Source: an uncultured Tannerella sp.
GTDB lineage: Bacteria; Bacteroidota; Bacteroidia; Bacteroidales; Tannerellaceae
DNA length: 6,535 bases
Direction of reading: 5' to 3'
Assembly: GCA_938036405.1 (NCBI GenBank)
Contig: CALHPT010000131.1
Location: 1 to 6,535 of the forward strand
Below the pieces are notes generated by a model. It saw only the letters and a list, made by a program, of their open reading frames with translations. It had not been told where the DNA came from and ran no database searches. This document shows positions 1-5,735 of this stretch, one piece after another. Numbering within the stretch: position 1 is the first letter of the stretch; the number at the start of each line of letters is the position of its first letter. Position numbers and translations under genes: made by a program.

Positions 1-134
1 CACGACGGCACCTCTCGGAACTTTTAGGTCCCATTGTGCGGCACGACGGCACTTCTCGGAATTTTTAGGTCCCATTGTGCGACACGACGGCACTTCTCGG
101 AACTTTTAGGTCCCACCCGTGCGACACGATGGCA
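1..134. repeat. 41-base direct tandem repeat, three units plus a fragment, cut by the window edge
   Basis: Three head-to-tail units start at 1, 42 and 83, each opening with CACGACGGCA followed by a CTCGGAA...TTTTAGGTCCCA core. A fourth copy stops after about ten bases (CACGATGGCA, 125-134). Units 1 and 2 are 41 bases long and differ at three positions. Unit 3 is 42 bases because ATTGTG is replaced by ACCCGTG. The units touch without spacers, so this is not a CRISPR array. A 41-base period is not a multiple of three, so successive copies fall in different reading frames and a coding role is unlikely. Each core contains a weak imperfect hairpin (GGAAC / GGTCC). The array is probably longer to the left of the window. 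Its function is unknown. Confidence 0.93.
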
Positions 135-263
135 GGCGGCCTTTGTTTTTACCATCAAAAACGCGGATTGCTCTTTACCGATAGAAAAACTTGTCCTCCC
201 CGCCTGTAGCATTTTCGCTGCGGGTGCGTTAAGGGGGTAGATGGATGGAAAAAGACGCGAATA
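135..263 (+). other. Non-coding leader before the sigma-factor operon
   Basis: No credible gene lies here; short open frames on both strands are made largely of the 41-base repeat or overlap the sigma factor antisense. The promoter of the sigma operon should be in this stretch. A TTTG occurs at 142-145, but no matching TAnnTTTG lies at the expected distance, so I do not assign a promoter. If the operon is read by its own ECF sigma factor, a non-consensus promoter would be expected. The purine-rich GGATGGAAAAAGA at 244-256 is the only ribosome-binding-like sequence before the ATG. Confidence 0.4.
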
Positions 264-809
264 ATGGACAGTTACGAGCAGATCATCGAGGGTGTGAGGC
301 GCGACGAGCGGGCGTCGCAGCTGGCGTTTTACGACAGCTTTCAGGAGCCGACCTATCACAGCGCCGCGGCCGTGCTGGGCGCGGGCGATGAGGCGGAAGA
401 GGTGATGCAAGATGTGCTGATGAAGGTGCTCCTCCGGCCCTCCCTGCTACAGTCCGACGCCGCCGCGATGACGCGTTACCTGCGTCGCATGGCTACGAAT
501 GCGGCCATCGACCGCCTGCGCAGGAGCCATGCTCCGCTCACGATCACCATCAACGAAGACATGCTGCCCGAACCTCCCCTGGACGAACCAGACGACCCGG
601 ACGAGCTGCCCGACACGGACACGATCCGCCGCAGTGTGGAGCGTCTGCCGGAGACCTACCGCAACATACTCCGTCTGCGCCTCTTCGGCCAGATGCGCTT
701 TGCCGACATCGCCGCGGCGCTCCGGGCCAACCCCTCCAGCGTGCGCGTGCAATACACCCGCGGCCTGTCGAGGCTGCGCAAACTCTTAATACGAAAGGAA
801 GAAGGATGA
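264..809 (+). CDS. ECF-type RNA polymerase sigma factor (sigma-70 family)
   Basis: A 181-residue protein with the two-domain layout of an extracytoplasmic-function sigma factor, which directs RNA polymerase to a small set of promoters. Residues about 10-88 resemble region 2: the acidic helix GDEAEEVMQDVLMKVL (41-56) corresponds to the core-binding segment, and RYLRRMATNAAIDRLRR (71-87) to the -10 recognition helix. A linker at 89-120 is strikingly acidic and proline-rich (LPEPPLDEPDDPDELPDTD). Residues 121-176 are region 4, starting RRSVERLPETYRNILRLR, with the -35-binding helix-turn-helix in 142-172 (FADIAAALRANPSSVRVQ). The length is normal for the family. The stop overlaps the next start (ATGA, 806-809), so the two genes are translationally coupled. 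The membrane partner downstream suggests control by an anti-sigma factor, and autoregulation is common for such units (inference). The target promoters cannot be told from the sequence. Confidence 0.93.
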   Translation: MDSYEQIIEGVRRDERASQLAFYDSFQEPTYHSAAAVLGAGDEAEEVMQDVLMKVLLRPSLLQSDAAAMTRYLRRMATNAAIDRLRRSHAPLTITINEDMLPEPPLDEPDDPDELPDTDTIRRSVERLPETYRNILRLRLFGQMRFADIAAALRANPSSVRVQYTRGLSRLRKLLIRKEEG

Positions 810-1327
810 ACACGAACGATAGATTAGAAAACAGACTCCAGGCGCAGGCCGCGGAGATCTTTGCCGCCGATACACCGCCGGCGGGCCATCGCGAACGCTT
901 TGCCCAACGATTAGACGCCGAGCGCGCATTGCGTCGGCGACGTCGGCTGTCGTGGCGACTGACCATCGGTGCCGTGACTCTTGCCGCGGCCGTGGCCCTT
1001 ACGGCCGTCTGGCTGTGGCCGACAACGGCTGCGAGCGACGACAGTTATGATGCCGCGGAATCGCCCGTCGAGGTGCAGCGCTATTATGCCATGCAGCTCG
1101 ATCACGAGTTGGAGGCCACGCGCGCCCTGATTGGCGACGCCGAGAATGAAGACCGTCGCGCTTTGCTCGAAGAACTTCACGCCATGCAGGCCGAGGGCGT
1201 ACCCGACGTACAGCTGCCCAACGACGAGCGAATCACACTCATCGTGCGCGTCTACACTTCCAAGATCGACGCGCTGAAGCAGATCCAAACGCAATTATCA
1301 ACCCATCATAACAAAGAAGAATCATGA
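806..1327 (+). CDS. Single-span membrane protein, probable anti-sigma factor
   Basis: A 173-residue protein with a charged cytoplasmic N-terminal part (1-48), one transmembrane helix at about 49-71 (LTIGAVTLAAAVALTAVWLW) preceded by a strong positive patch RRRRR (43-47), and an acidic C-terminal part expected outside the cytoplasm. The arginines before the helix predict N-in topology. The segment PPAGHRERFAQRLDAE (24-39) resembles the short conserved N-terminal stretch of small membrane proteins encoded after ECF sigma factors in Bacteroidota; that is family memory, not an alignment. Residues 90-128 are likely helical (YYAMQLDHELEATRALI). No zinc-binding HxxxCxxC motif is present, so it is not a ZAS-type anti-sigma factor. 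The start is fixed by the ATGA overlap with the sigma gene and by AGGAAGAAGG just upstream. It also overlaps the next gene by four bases. The anti-sigma role is inferred mainly from position and topology. Confidence 0.78.
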   Translation: MNTNDRLENRLQAQAAEIFAADTPPAGHRERFAQRLDAERALRRRRRLSWRLTIGAVTLAAAVALTAVWLWPTTAASDDSYDAAESPVEVQRYYAMQLDHELEATRALIGDAENEDRRALLEELHAMQAEGVPDVQLPNDERITLIVRVYTSKIDALKQIQTQLSTHHNKEES

Positions 1328-2307
1328 AAAGAATGCTGCTTACCGTGCTGCTCGTGAGCCTTTGCGCCATGAGCACCACAGCCGCCAAGAAGGTTTACCG
1401 GCGGCAGATCGTGGAGGAGTTCAGTGTTGGAGAGCGTCCCGAGCTTGCTCTTAGCAACCGCTTTGGCGAGATCCGCATCGTCGAAGGTGCAGATCGTAAG
1501 ATCGTCGTGCGTGTGGAGCTGCGTGGCGAGGGCAAGACGGAAGAGGAGGCACGGCGGTATGCCGAAGCCGTCAACGTCGACCTCTCGCTGTCGGGCAACC
1601 GGGTGGAGGGTCGGACGACTTTCCAAAAGATCATCTGTAACAACTGTGGTCGTGCGGCGGACATCACCGTGACAGCCCCGCGCGACGTAGTCCTCTCGCT
1701 CTCCAACCAGTTCGGCAACATCTACATCAACCGGGCCACGCAACCGCTTACCGTCTCGGTGAAGTACGGCGACCTCTACCTCAAGGAGGCTTCGACAGCC
1801 TCGGTCAAGGTCTCCTTTGGCAAGGCCTCCATCGACCGTTGCGCGACGCTCAACCTCAACAGTCAGTATTCAGGCATCACCCTCGGCACCGTGGGGCGGC
1901 TCACGGGCCAGACGAAGTTCGACGGCACCTACCGCATCGAATCCGTCGGCCGCTGCACATTGACCGCGGGCTATACGCAGATAAGGATCGATCGGCTGAG
2001 CGAATCGTGCGTCGTGGACAAATTGCGCTTCAGCGGCCTCAGGATCGGCGAGGTGGCGCGTGGCTTCAGCGAGATCTCTGTCAAAGCCTCCTACAGCGAG
2101 GTGCACCTCGGCCTGACGCCCGGTCACGCTTTCCGCGCCGACCTCTCGGCCTCTTACGGCCAAATCCATACCGGCGACCTGAATATCCGTGCTGCAGATA
2201 CGCGGAGCGGACACACCAATCAGCTTTCGGGCACGGCTGGCGCGTCGGAGAGTCCGCGGGCGCGAGTGAGCGTCACGTCCTCGTTCGGAGATATTTATCT
2301 GAAGTGA
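1324..2307 (+). CDS. Exported beta-repeat protein, DUF4097-like
   Basis: A 327-residue protein with a Sec signal peptide (hydrophobic core LLTVLLVSLCAM, 5-16; likely cleavage after TTAA, about residue 21). C14 is preceded by SL, which does not fit a lipobox, so a soluble periplasmic or surface protein is more likely than a lipoprotein. The mature part is a series of short beta motifs of type (F/Y)-G/S-x-I-x-I: FGEIRI 47, FGNIYI 130, YGDLYL 148, FGKASI 165, YSGITL 182, YTQIRI 217, FSGLRI 236, YSEVHL 257, YGQIHT 278, FGDIYL 321. Spacing is 17-21 residues through the middle, as expected of a beta-solenoid; this matches the DUF4097 (putative adhesin) type of fold. A CNNC pair lies at 105-108. It is the third gene of the sigma/membrane-protein operon, joined by an ATGA overlap at 1324-1327. 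Such proteins often accompany ECF sigma/anti-sigma pairs in Bacteroidota, but their biochemical role is not established. Confidence 0.85.
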   Translation: MKRMLLTVLLVSLCAMSTTAAKKVYRRQIVEEFSVGERPELALSNRFGEIRIVEGADRKIVVRVELRGEGKTEEEARRYAEAVNVDLSLSGNRVEGRTTFQKIICNNCGRAADITVTAPRDVVLSLSNQFGNIYINRATQPLTVSVKYGDLYLKEASTASVKVSFGKASIDRCATLNLNSQYSGITLGTVGRLTGQTKFDGTYRIESVGRCTLTAGYTQIRIDRLSESCVVDKLRFSGLRIGEVARGFSEISVKASYSEVHLGLTPGHAFRADLSASYGQIHTGDLNIRAADTRSGHTNQLSGTAGASESPRARVSVTSSFGDIYLK

Positions 2308-2431
2308 GGCTGGAATGACGTTGAAATACCGTTTGAACGCCTTCTCTGCGCTCTGATCCATCTTCGATTTTGAGATTTCCGGATTGGTTTACATTTGGCC
2401 CGTCAAAATAGTTATACCAAGTAGGACATAA

Positions 2432-3136
2432 GTGGAATTAGAAAGAGAAACAGAAGAAATGGACGCCTCGGCGGGCTGGGCTCGCATGTGGAGGCTGCTG
2501 AACGAGGAAGAGCGTAGCATCTTACGTGCAAATTCAATCATTGCGCACTATAAGCGCAACCAGATCATTTACTCCGAAGGCGACGAACCGAAAGAGATGA
2601 TGTGTTTGCTCAAGGGGAAGGTCAAAATCGCCAAGGAAGGCGTGGGCGGACGTAGCCAGATTATTCGCATGATACGCCCTATCCAGTATTTTGGTTATCG
2701 GGCCTATTTCGCGCATGAGCATTACCTGACCAGCGCTACGGCCTGCGACTTCTCTACGATCTGTGCCATCCCCATGACGATCGTCGATATGCTGATTCGC
2801 GCCAATTCGCGGCTGGCCATGTTCTTCATCCGCCAGCTCTCTACCGATTTAGGCATGGCCGACGAACGCACCGTGAGCCTTACGCAGAAGCATATTCGCG
2901 GCCGACTGGCCGAATCACTGCTCTTCCTCAAGGATAGTTACGGGCTGGAGGAGGATGGCGCCACGATCAGCATCTACCTCTCTCGCGAGGATCTGGCTAA
3001 CCTCTCAAACATGACTTCCTCGAACGCTATCCGAACGCTTTCCTCCTTTGCCTCCGAGCGGATCATCGCTATGGACGGTCGCAAGATCAAGTTGATCGAC
3101 GAGGATCAGCTTCGCAAGATCAGTCGGATGGGGTAG
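2432..3136 (+). CDS. Crp/Fnr-family transcriptional regulator
   Basis: A 234-residue protein with an N-terminal cyclic-nucleotide-binding-like beta-barrel (about 25-125; IIYSEGDEPKEMMCLLKGKVKI at 45-66 is the typical jelly-roll segment), a long dimerisation helix (about 126-160) and a C-terminal winged helix-turn-helix (LSREDLANLSNMTSSNAIRT at 183-202, recognition helix about 195-206). The pocket loop FGYRAYFAHEHYLTSATA (87-104) lacks the GEL...RSA pattern used by cAMP-binding CRP, and only three cysteines occur (58, 105, 111), none in an N-terminal FNR-type cluster, so the effector is unknown. The start is uncertain. GTG at 2432 directly follows an in-frame TAA and has AGGA five bases upstream (2423-2426). 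ATG at 2459 (residue 10) is the alternative and gives 225 residues without a non-conserved leader. The gene stands alone, 124 bases after the operon to its left, and ends before a strong terminator. Confidence 0.92.
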   Translation: MELERETEEMDASAGWARMWRLLNEEERSILRANSIIAHYKRNQIIYSEGDEPKEMMCLLKGKVKIAKEGVGGRSQIIRMIRPIQYFGYRAYFAHEHYLTSATACDFSTICAIPMTIVDMLIRANSRLAMFFIRQLSTDLGMADERTVSLTQKHIRGRLAESLLFLKDSYGLEEDGATISIYLSREDLANLSNMTSSNAIRTLSSFASERIIAMDGRKIKLIDEDQLRKISRMG

Positions 3137-3167
3137 GGGAGAACGGTCAAGCGAAACGGTAAAAGCT

Positions 3168-3222
3168 AAAAGTCCTGCCGGCGGAAAGGGTATCGCACCC
3201 CCTTCTCTGCCGGCAGGACTTT
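3168..3222. terminator. Bidirectional intrinsic terminator between convergent genes
   Basis: A perfect 14-bp inverted repeat (AAAGTCCTGCCGGC at 3169-3182, GCCGGCAGGACTTT at 3209-3222) encloses a 26-base loop. The loop itself can form an inner stem, GGGT (3188-3191) with ACCC (3197-3200). The A-tract before the left arm and the T-rich run after the right arm (TTTCTCGTTTT) give each strand a hairpin followed by T-rich sequence. It lies 32 bases after the regulator stop and 28 bases beyond the stop of the convergent permease gene, so it can serve both. Confidence 0.88.
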
Positions 3223-3249
3223 CTCGTTTTCCGCTTACTGTTTTTCGCT

Positions 3250-4554
3250 CTACCCGATAAAGACGTATTTCAGGATGAAGAGCACGGCCAGGACATACAT
3301 CGTCGGGGTGAGCTTGTGGAGCTTACCGCTGAGCAGGTTCAGGACGACGTAGCTGATAATGCCGATCAATATGCCGTCCGAGATGCTATACGTGAGGGGC
3401 ATGAGGACGAGACAGATGAAGGCGGGGAGCGACTCGGAATAGTCGTCCAAGTCAATGTCGCGGATGGGGCTGAGCATGAACAAGCCGACGATGACGAGCA
3501 CGGGGCACGTTGCCGAGCCGGGAATGGAGAGGAAAAGCGGCGCGAAGATGAGTGCCACGGCAAAGCATACGGCTGTCGTGAACGCCGTGAGTCCCGATCG
3601 ACCACCTTGCGCCACGCCCGAGGCACTCTCCACATAGGTAGCGATGGCGCTCGATCCCATCATCGACCCGATGGTCGTGCCTACGGCGTCGGCCATGAAG
3701 GCGCGCTTGAGGTGCGGCACTTGACCGTTCCGCAGCATCCCCGCTTTGGTGGAGACGCCGACGAGCGTGCCGATGGTGTCGAACATGTCAATGAAGAGGA
3801 AGGTGAGCACGACGATGAGCATGTCGACCGTGAAGACGTGCGTGAAGTCGAACTTGAAGGCGATCGGGGCGATGGAGGGCGGCAGCCCAGCCACACCGCC
3901 AAACGTGGTCAGGCCCATCGGCAGGCCGATGAGCGTCGTGCCGAGGATGCCGAGCAGTAGGGCGCCGCGGACGTTGAGGATGAGCAGTGTGCCCGTCAGC
4001 ACGAGGCCGATGATGGAGAGCAGTCCGGGGCCGGAGGTGATGGTTCCAAGCGTGACAAACGTGACAGAGCTGGAGGCGATGACGCCGCCATTCTTCAGCC
4101 CGATGAAAGCGATGTATAGCCCGATGCCCGGCCCGATGGCGTTGCGGATGGAGGCGGGGATGGCGTTGACGATGGCGTCGCGGAGGTTCGTCTCGGTGAG
4201 GATGATGAAGGCCACGCCCTCGATGAGCACGGCGGTGAGGGCGAACGACCAGTCGTAGCCCATCTTGGTGCAGACGGTGTAGGCAAAGAAGGCGTTCAGG
4301 CCCATGCCCGGCGCCAGGGCAAAGGGGAGGCGGGCGTAAAGCGCCATGATGAGGGTGGAGAACATGGAGATGATGGCCGTGGTGGTGAAGATGGCGCCTT
4401 TGTCCATGCCGATGTCGCCCATGATGTTCGGGTTGACGGCTAGGATGTAGGCCATCGTCAGAAAGGTGGTGATGCCGGCTATGATCTCTGTTCGCACGTT
4501 CATCGTCTGCGGGTCGAAGCCGAAAAGTCGCGTTAGGGTAGTTGTCTTGTTCAT
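3250..4554 (-). CDS. NCS2-family purine (adenine/guanine/hypoxanthine-type) permease, AzgA-like
   Basis: A 434-residue polytopic inner-membrane protein of full family length. It carries the hallmarks of the AzgA branch of nucleobase:cation symporters: RTEIIAGITTFLTMAYILAV (21-40), APGMGLNAFFAY (81-92), GPGIGLYIAFIGLKNGG (141-157), FIDMFDTIGTLVG (254-266) and TYVESASGVAQGGRSGLTA (306-324). D256/D259 and E309 are the acidic residues expected at the substrate and proton site. Characterised relatives in E. coli (AdeP/AdeQ, GhxP/GhxQ) import adenine or guanine/hypoxanthine with protons; which purine this one prefers cannot be read from the sequence. The start ATG at 4554 gives the usual short N-terminus (MNKTTTLTRLFGF). 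It lies 45 bases downstream of the outer-membrane protein gene on the same strand, so co-transcription is likely. No clear ribosome binding site is seen. Confidence 0.95.
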   Translation of the reverse strand: MNKTTTLTRLFGFDPQTMNVRTEIIAGITTFLTMAYILAVNPNIMGDIGMDKGAIFTTTAIISMFSTLIMALYARLPFALAPGMGLNAFFAYTVCTKMGYDWSFALTAVLIEGVAFIILTETNLRDAIVNAIPASIRNAIGPGIGLYIAFIGLKNGGVIASSSVTFVTLGTITSGPGLLSIIGLVLTGTLLILNVRGALLLGILGTTLIGLPMGLTTFGGVAGLPPSIAPIAFKFDFTHVFTVDMLIVVLTFLFIDMFDTIGTLVGVSTKAGMLRNGQVPHLKRAFMADAVGTTIGSMMGSSAIATYVESASGVAQGGRSGLTAFTTAVCFAVALIFAPLFLSIPGSATCPVLVIVGLFMLSPIRDIDLDDYSESLPAFICLVLMPLTYSISDGILIGIISYVVLNLLSGKLHKLTPTMYVLAVLFILKYVFIG

Positions 4555-4599
4555 GCGGTATTTATGGGGGGATTATTAGATGCTATGCGAGAGGACTCA

Positions 4600-5301
4600 T
4601 CAGAAGGTCCATTTGGCTGCTATGGTCGGGTTTACTCGGAATCCGTCTTGGCCGGCGAAGTTGTTCGACAGCTCCACCTCGCTGCCGAGGCTGAGGTTGA
4701 AGTGCGGATCGATGCCGGGGAAACGGTTCAGGTTGACCCACAGCTGTGGCTCGCTGATAAAGGCGAAGTCGCCCGCCCGGCCCGGTTCACGCCACCAGTC
4801 GGCAAAGCCGGAGAAGGTGAAGCGGCCCGCGGCGGCATGCACGTACCACGTGGCCGTGAGCTGGAAACTGTTCGGCTCCGGCGCGCGCTGGATGTACTTA
4901 TACATGGCCATGAGGGAGAAGCCGCTCGTGAAGTTGGGGTGGTTCCAAGCGTAGGTCGCACCGGCGAGGTAGGCGTTGCGGATGTGATTCAGCCCGCCGT
5001 TGTACTCCACGTGCAGCGCCACGGGGGCCTTCCACCAGCGCAGCTCGCGGCTGATCTCCCAGTAGGCGCCGGAGACGCCGTCGTTCGTGTAATCCATGTC
5101 AACAAAGAAGAAGGTGTTGCCCCAGGCGTCGGGTCGGAACATCTCCACGGTGGACGTCCAGTGTGCGCGGCCACGTTCGGAGTCGTAGAGGGCGTGGCCA
5201 AAGTCGTAGTGCATCTGCACGTTTTGCGCCTGCGTCGTGAGGCGTGTCGCCGTTAGCAGGAGGCACACGGCAAGAAGGATGTGTAGTTTGATTCGATTCA
5301 T
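4600..5301 (-). CDS. DUF5020-family, Tsx-like outer-membrane beta-barrel protein
   Basis: A 233-residue protein counted from the ATG at 5301. An upstream in-frame ATG at 5361 would add 20 residues (MSKQPHLQGVN...) before a perfectly formed signal peptide, so 5301 is preferred. The signal peptide is MNRIKLHILLAVCLLLTATR with likely cleavage after TQA (residue 25). The mature chain has alternating amphipathic strands rich in Trp, Tyr and Phe (GNTFFFVDMDY 61-71, SFQLTATWYVHA 145-156, RFTFSGFADWW 160-170) and ends in a C-terminal Phe (AAKWTF), the usual beta-barrel assembly signal. Length and sequence features match the Bacteroides DUF5020 family, which is related to the Tsx nucleoside channel. 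Being just upstream of a purine permease, it probably lets purines or nucleosides cross the outer membrane (inference from context). The region upstream carries the 23-base palindrome array. Confidence 0.87.
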   Translation of the reverse strand: MNRIKLHILLAVCLLLTATRLTTQAQNVQMHYDFGHALYDSERGRAHWTSTVEMFRPDAWGNTFFFVDMDYTNDGVSGAYWEISRELRWWKAPVALHVEYNGGLNHIRNAYLAGATYAWNHPNFTSGFSLMAMYKYIQRAPEPNSFQLTATWYVHAAAGRFTFSGFADWWREPGRAGDFAFISEPQLWVNLNRFPGIDPHFNLSLGSEVELSNNFAGQDGFRVNPTIAAKWTF

Positions 5302-5360
5302 TTGAAATAGGTGGTTAGAAGGTAGTTCGTTTACCCCCTGTAAATGTGGCTGTTTACTCA

Positions 5361-5492
5361 TACCCTTATAAGGTAGTTCTGTCCTACCTTATGGGATAGT
5401 TCCGTCCTACCTTATAGGGTAGCTTCGTTCTACCTTATAGGATAGTTTCGTCATACCCTATGGGATAGTTCCGTCATACCTTATAAGGGTAT
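5361..5492. repeat. Six-palindrome tandem array with a 23-base period
   Basis: Units begin at 5361, 5385, 5408, 5431, 5454 and 5477. Each holds a near-palindrome TACCYTATRGGRTA followed by a nine-base spacer of the form GYTYYGTYM. The four inner palindromes are 14 bases long. The two outer ones are 15 bases with a TTATAA core, and are exact reverse complements of each other (TACCCTTATAAGGTA and TACCTTATAAGGGTA; 16 bases if one flanking base is included). Centres are about 23 bases apart, close to two helical turns. A degenerate half-unit (GGTAGTTCGTTTACC) lies nearer the gene at 5321-5335. The array is non-coding, 60 bases upstream of the DUF5020 start and about 40 bases after the end of the small membrane-protein gene. 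It could be an operator array, an RNA-processing or termination hairpin cluster, or a simple minisatellite; the sequence does not decide. Confidence 0.95.
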
Positions 5493-5528
5493 TTGAATCT
5501 TCCTTGATGGGGGAGGCGAGTGCAAGGG

Positions 5529-5723
5529 TTACTTCCGGATATTCTTTGCGGCAAAGACCATCATCAGGCCGAGGTTCACCACCAGCACGCCGCCGCAGCA
5601 CGCCACGTAGAAGGCCAACCATTCGCGATCAGGTCGCAGCACGAAGTAGGCCACCGCGGTGCCGACCGTGATCAACCCTATGAGCACGGCCAACGTCCGC
5701 AGGATAACTGTTCGCTTATTCAT
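5529..5723 (-). CDS. Small two-helix membrane protein of unknown function
   Basis: A 64-residue protein with two predicted transmembrane helices, about 8-29 (LRTLAVLIGLITVGTAVAYF region) and about 36-58 (LAFYVACCGGVLVVNLGLMM region), joined by a short charged turn RPDREW (30-35). The N-terminus MNKRTVILR and C-terminus AAKNIRK are both positively charged, so both ends are probably cytoplasmic. Adjacent cysteines at 42-43 lie inside the second helix. Its ATG is only 12 bases after the aroE stop on the same strand, so it is almost certainly co-transcribed with aroE. I do not recognise the family. It is supported as a real gene by its operon position, its membrane-protein composition, and the lack of a better frame here. 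No functional tie to the shikimate pathway is evident. Confidence 0.75.
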   Translation of the reverse strand: MNKRTVILRTLAVLIGLITVGTAVAYFVLRPDREWLAFYVACCGGVLVVNLGLMMVFAAKNIRK

Positions 5724-5735
5724 TGCGCCGATAGT

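Noticed and set aside
1..134. CRISPR array
   Set aside because: The 41-base units are contiguous and lack unique spacers, and no cas gene is present.
24..410. 128-residue open frame on the - strand
   Set aside because: It is formed partly by the 41-base repeat and partly by sequence antisense to the sigma factor; it has no recognisable domain.
1324..1386. Lipoprotein signal in the DUF4097-like protein
   Set aside because: The cysteine at residue 14 is preceded by SL, not by the small residue a lipobox needs, and lies within the hydrophobic core; a signal peptidase I site after TTAA fits better.
2384..2420. Promoter before the Crp/Fnr gene (TTTG at 2394, TAGTTATA or TATACC downstream)
   Set aside because: The spacing between the elements is too short (11-17 bases) and the -7 match too poor for a Bacteroidota promoter.
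2432..3136. FNR-type oxygen sensor
   Set aside because: There are only three cysteines and no N-terminal cysteine cluster for a 4Fe-4S centre.
3316..3960. 214-residue open frame on the + strand
   Set aside because: It is antisense to the purine permease; the extreme Glu/Asp/Arg/His content is a typical shadow of a hydrophobic membrane protein.
4564..5256. 230-residue open frame on the + strand
   Set aside because: It is antisense to nearly the whole DUF5020 gene. The - strand frame has a signal peptide and barrel features, whereas this one is a composition shadow of GC-rich codons.
5361..5492. CRISPR array
   Set aside because: The period is only 23 bases and the nine-base segments between palindromes are near-identical to one another, not unique spacers.
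5502..5527. Terminator hairpin after the small membrane-protein gene (CCTTG / CAAGG)
   Set aside because: The stem is only five bases with a 16-base loop and no adjacent T-run.
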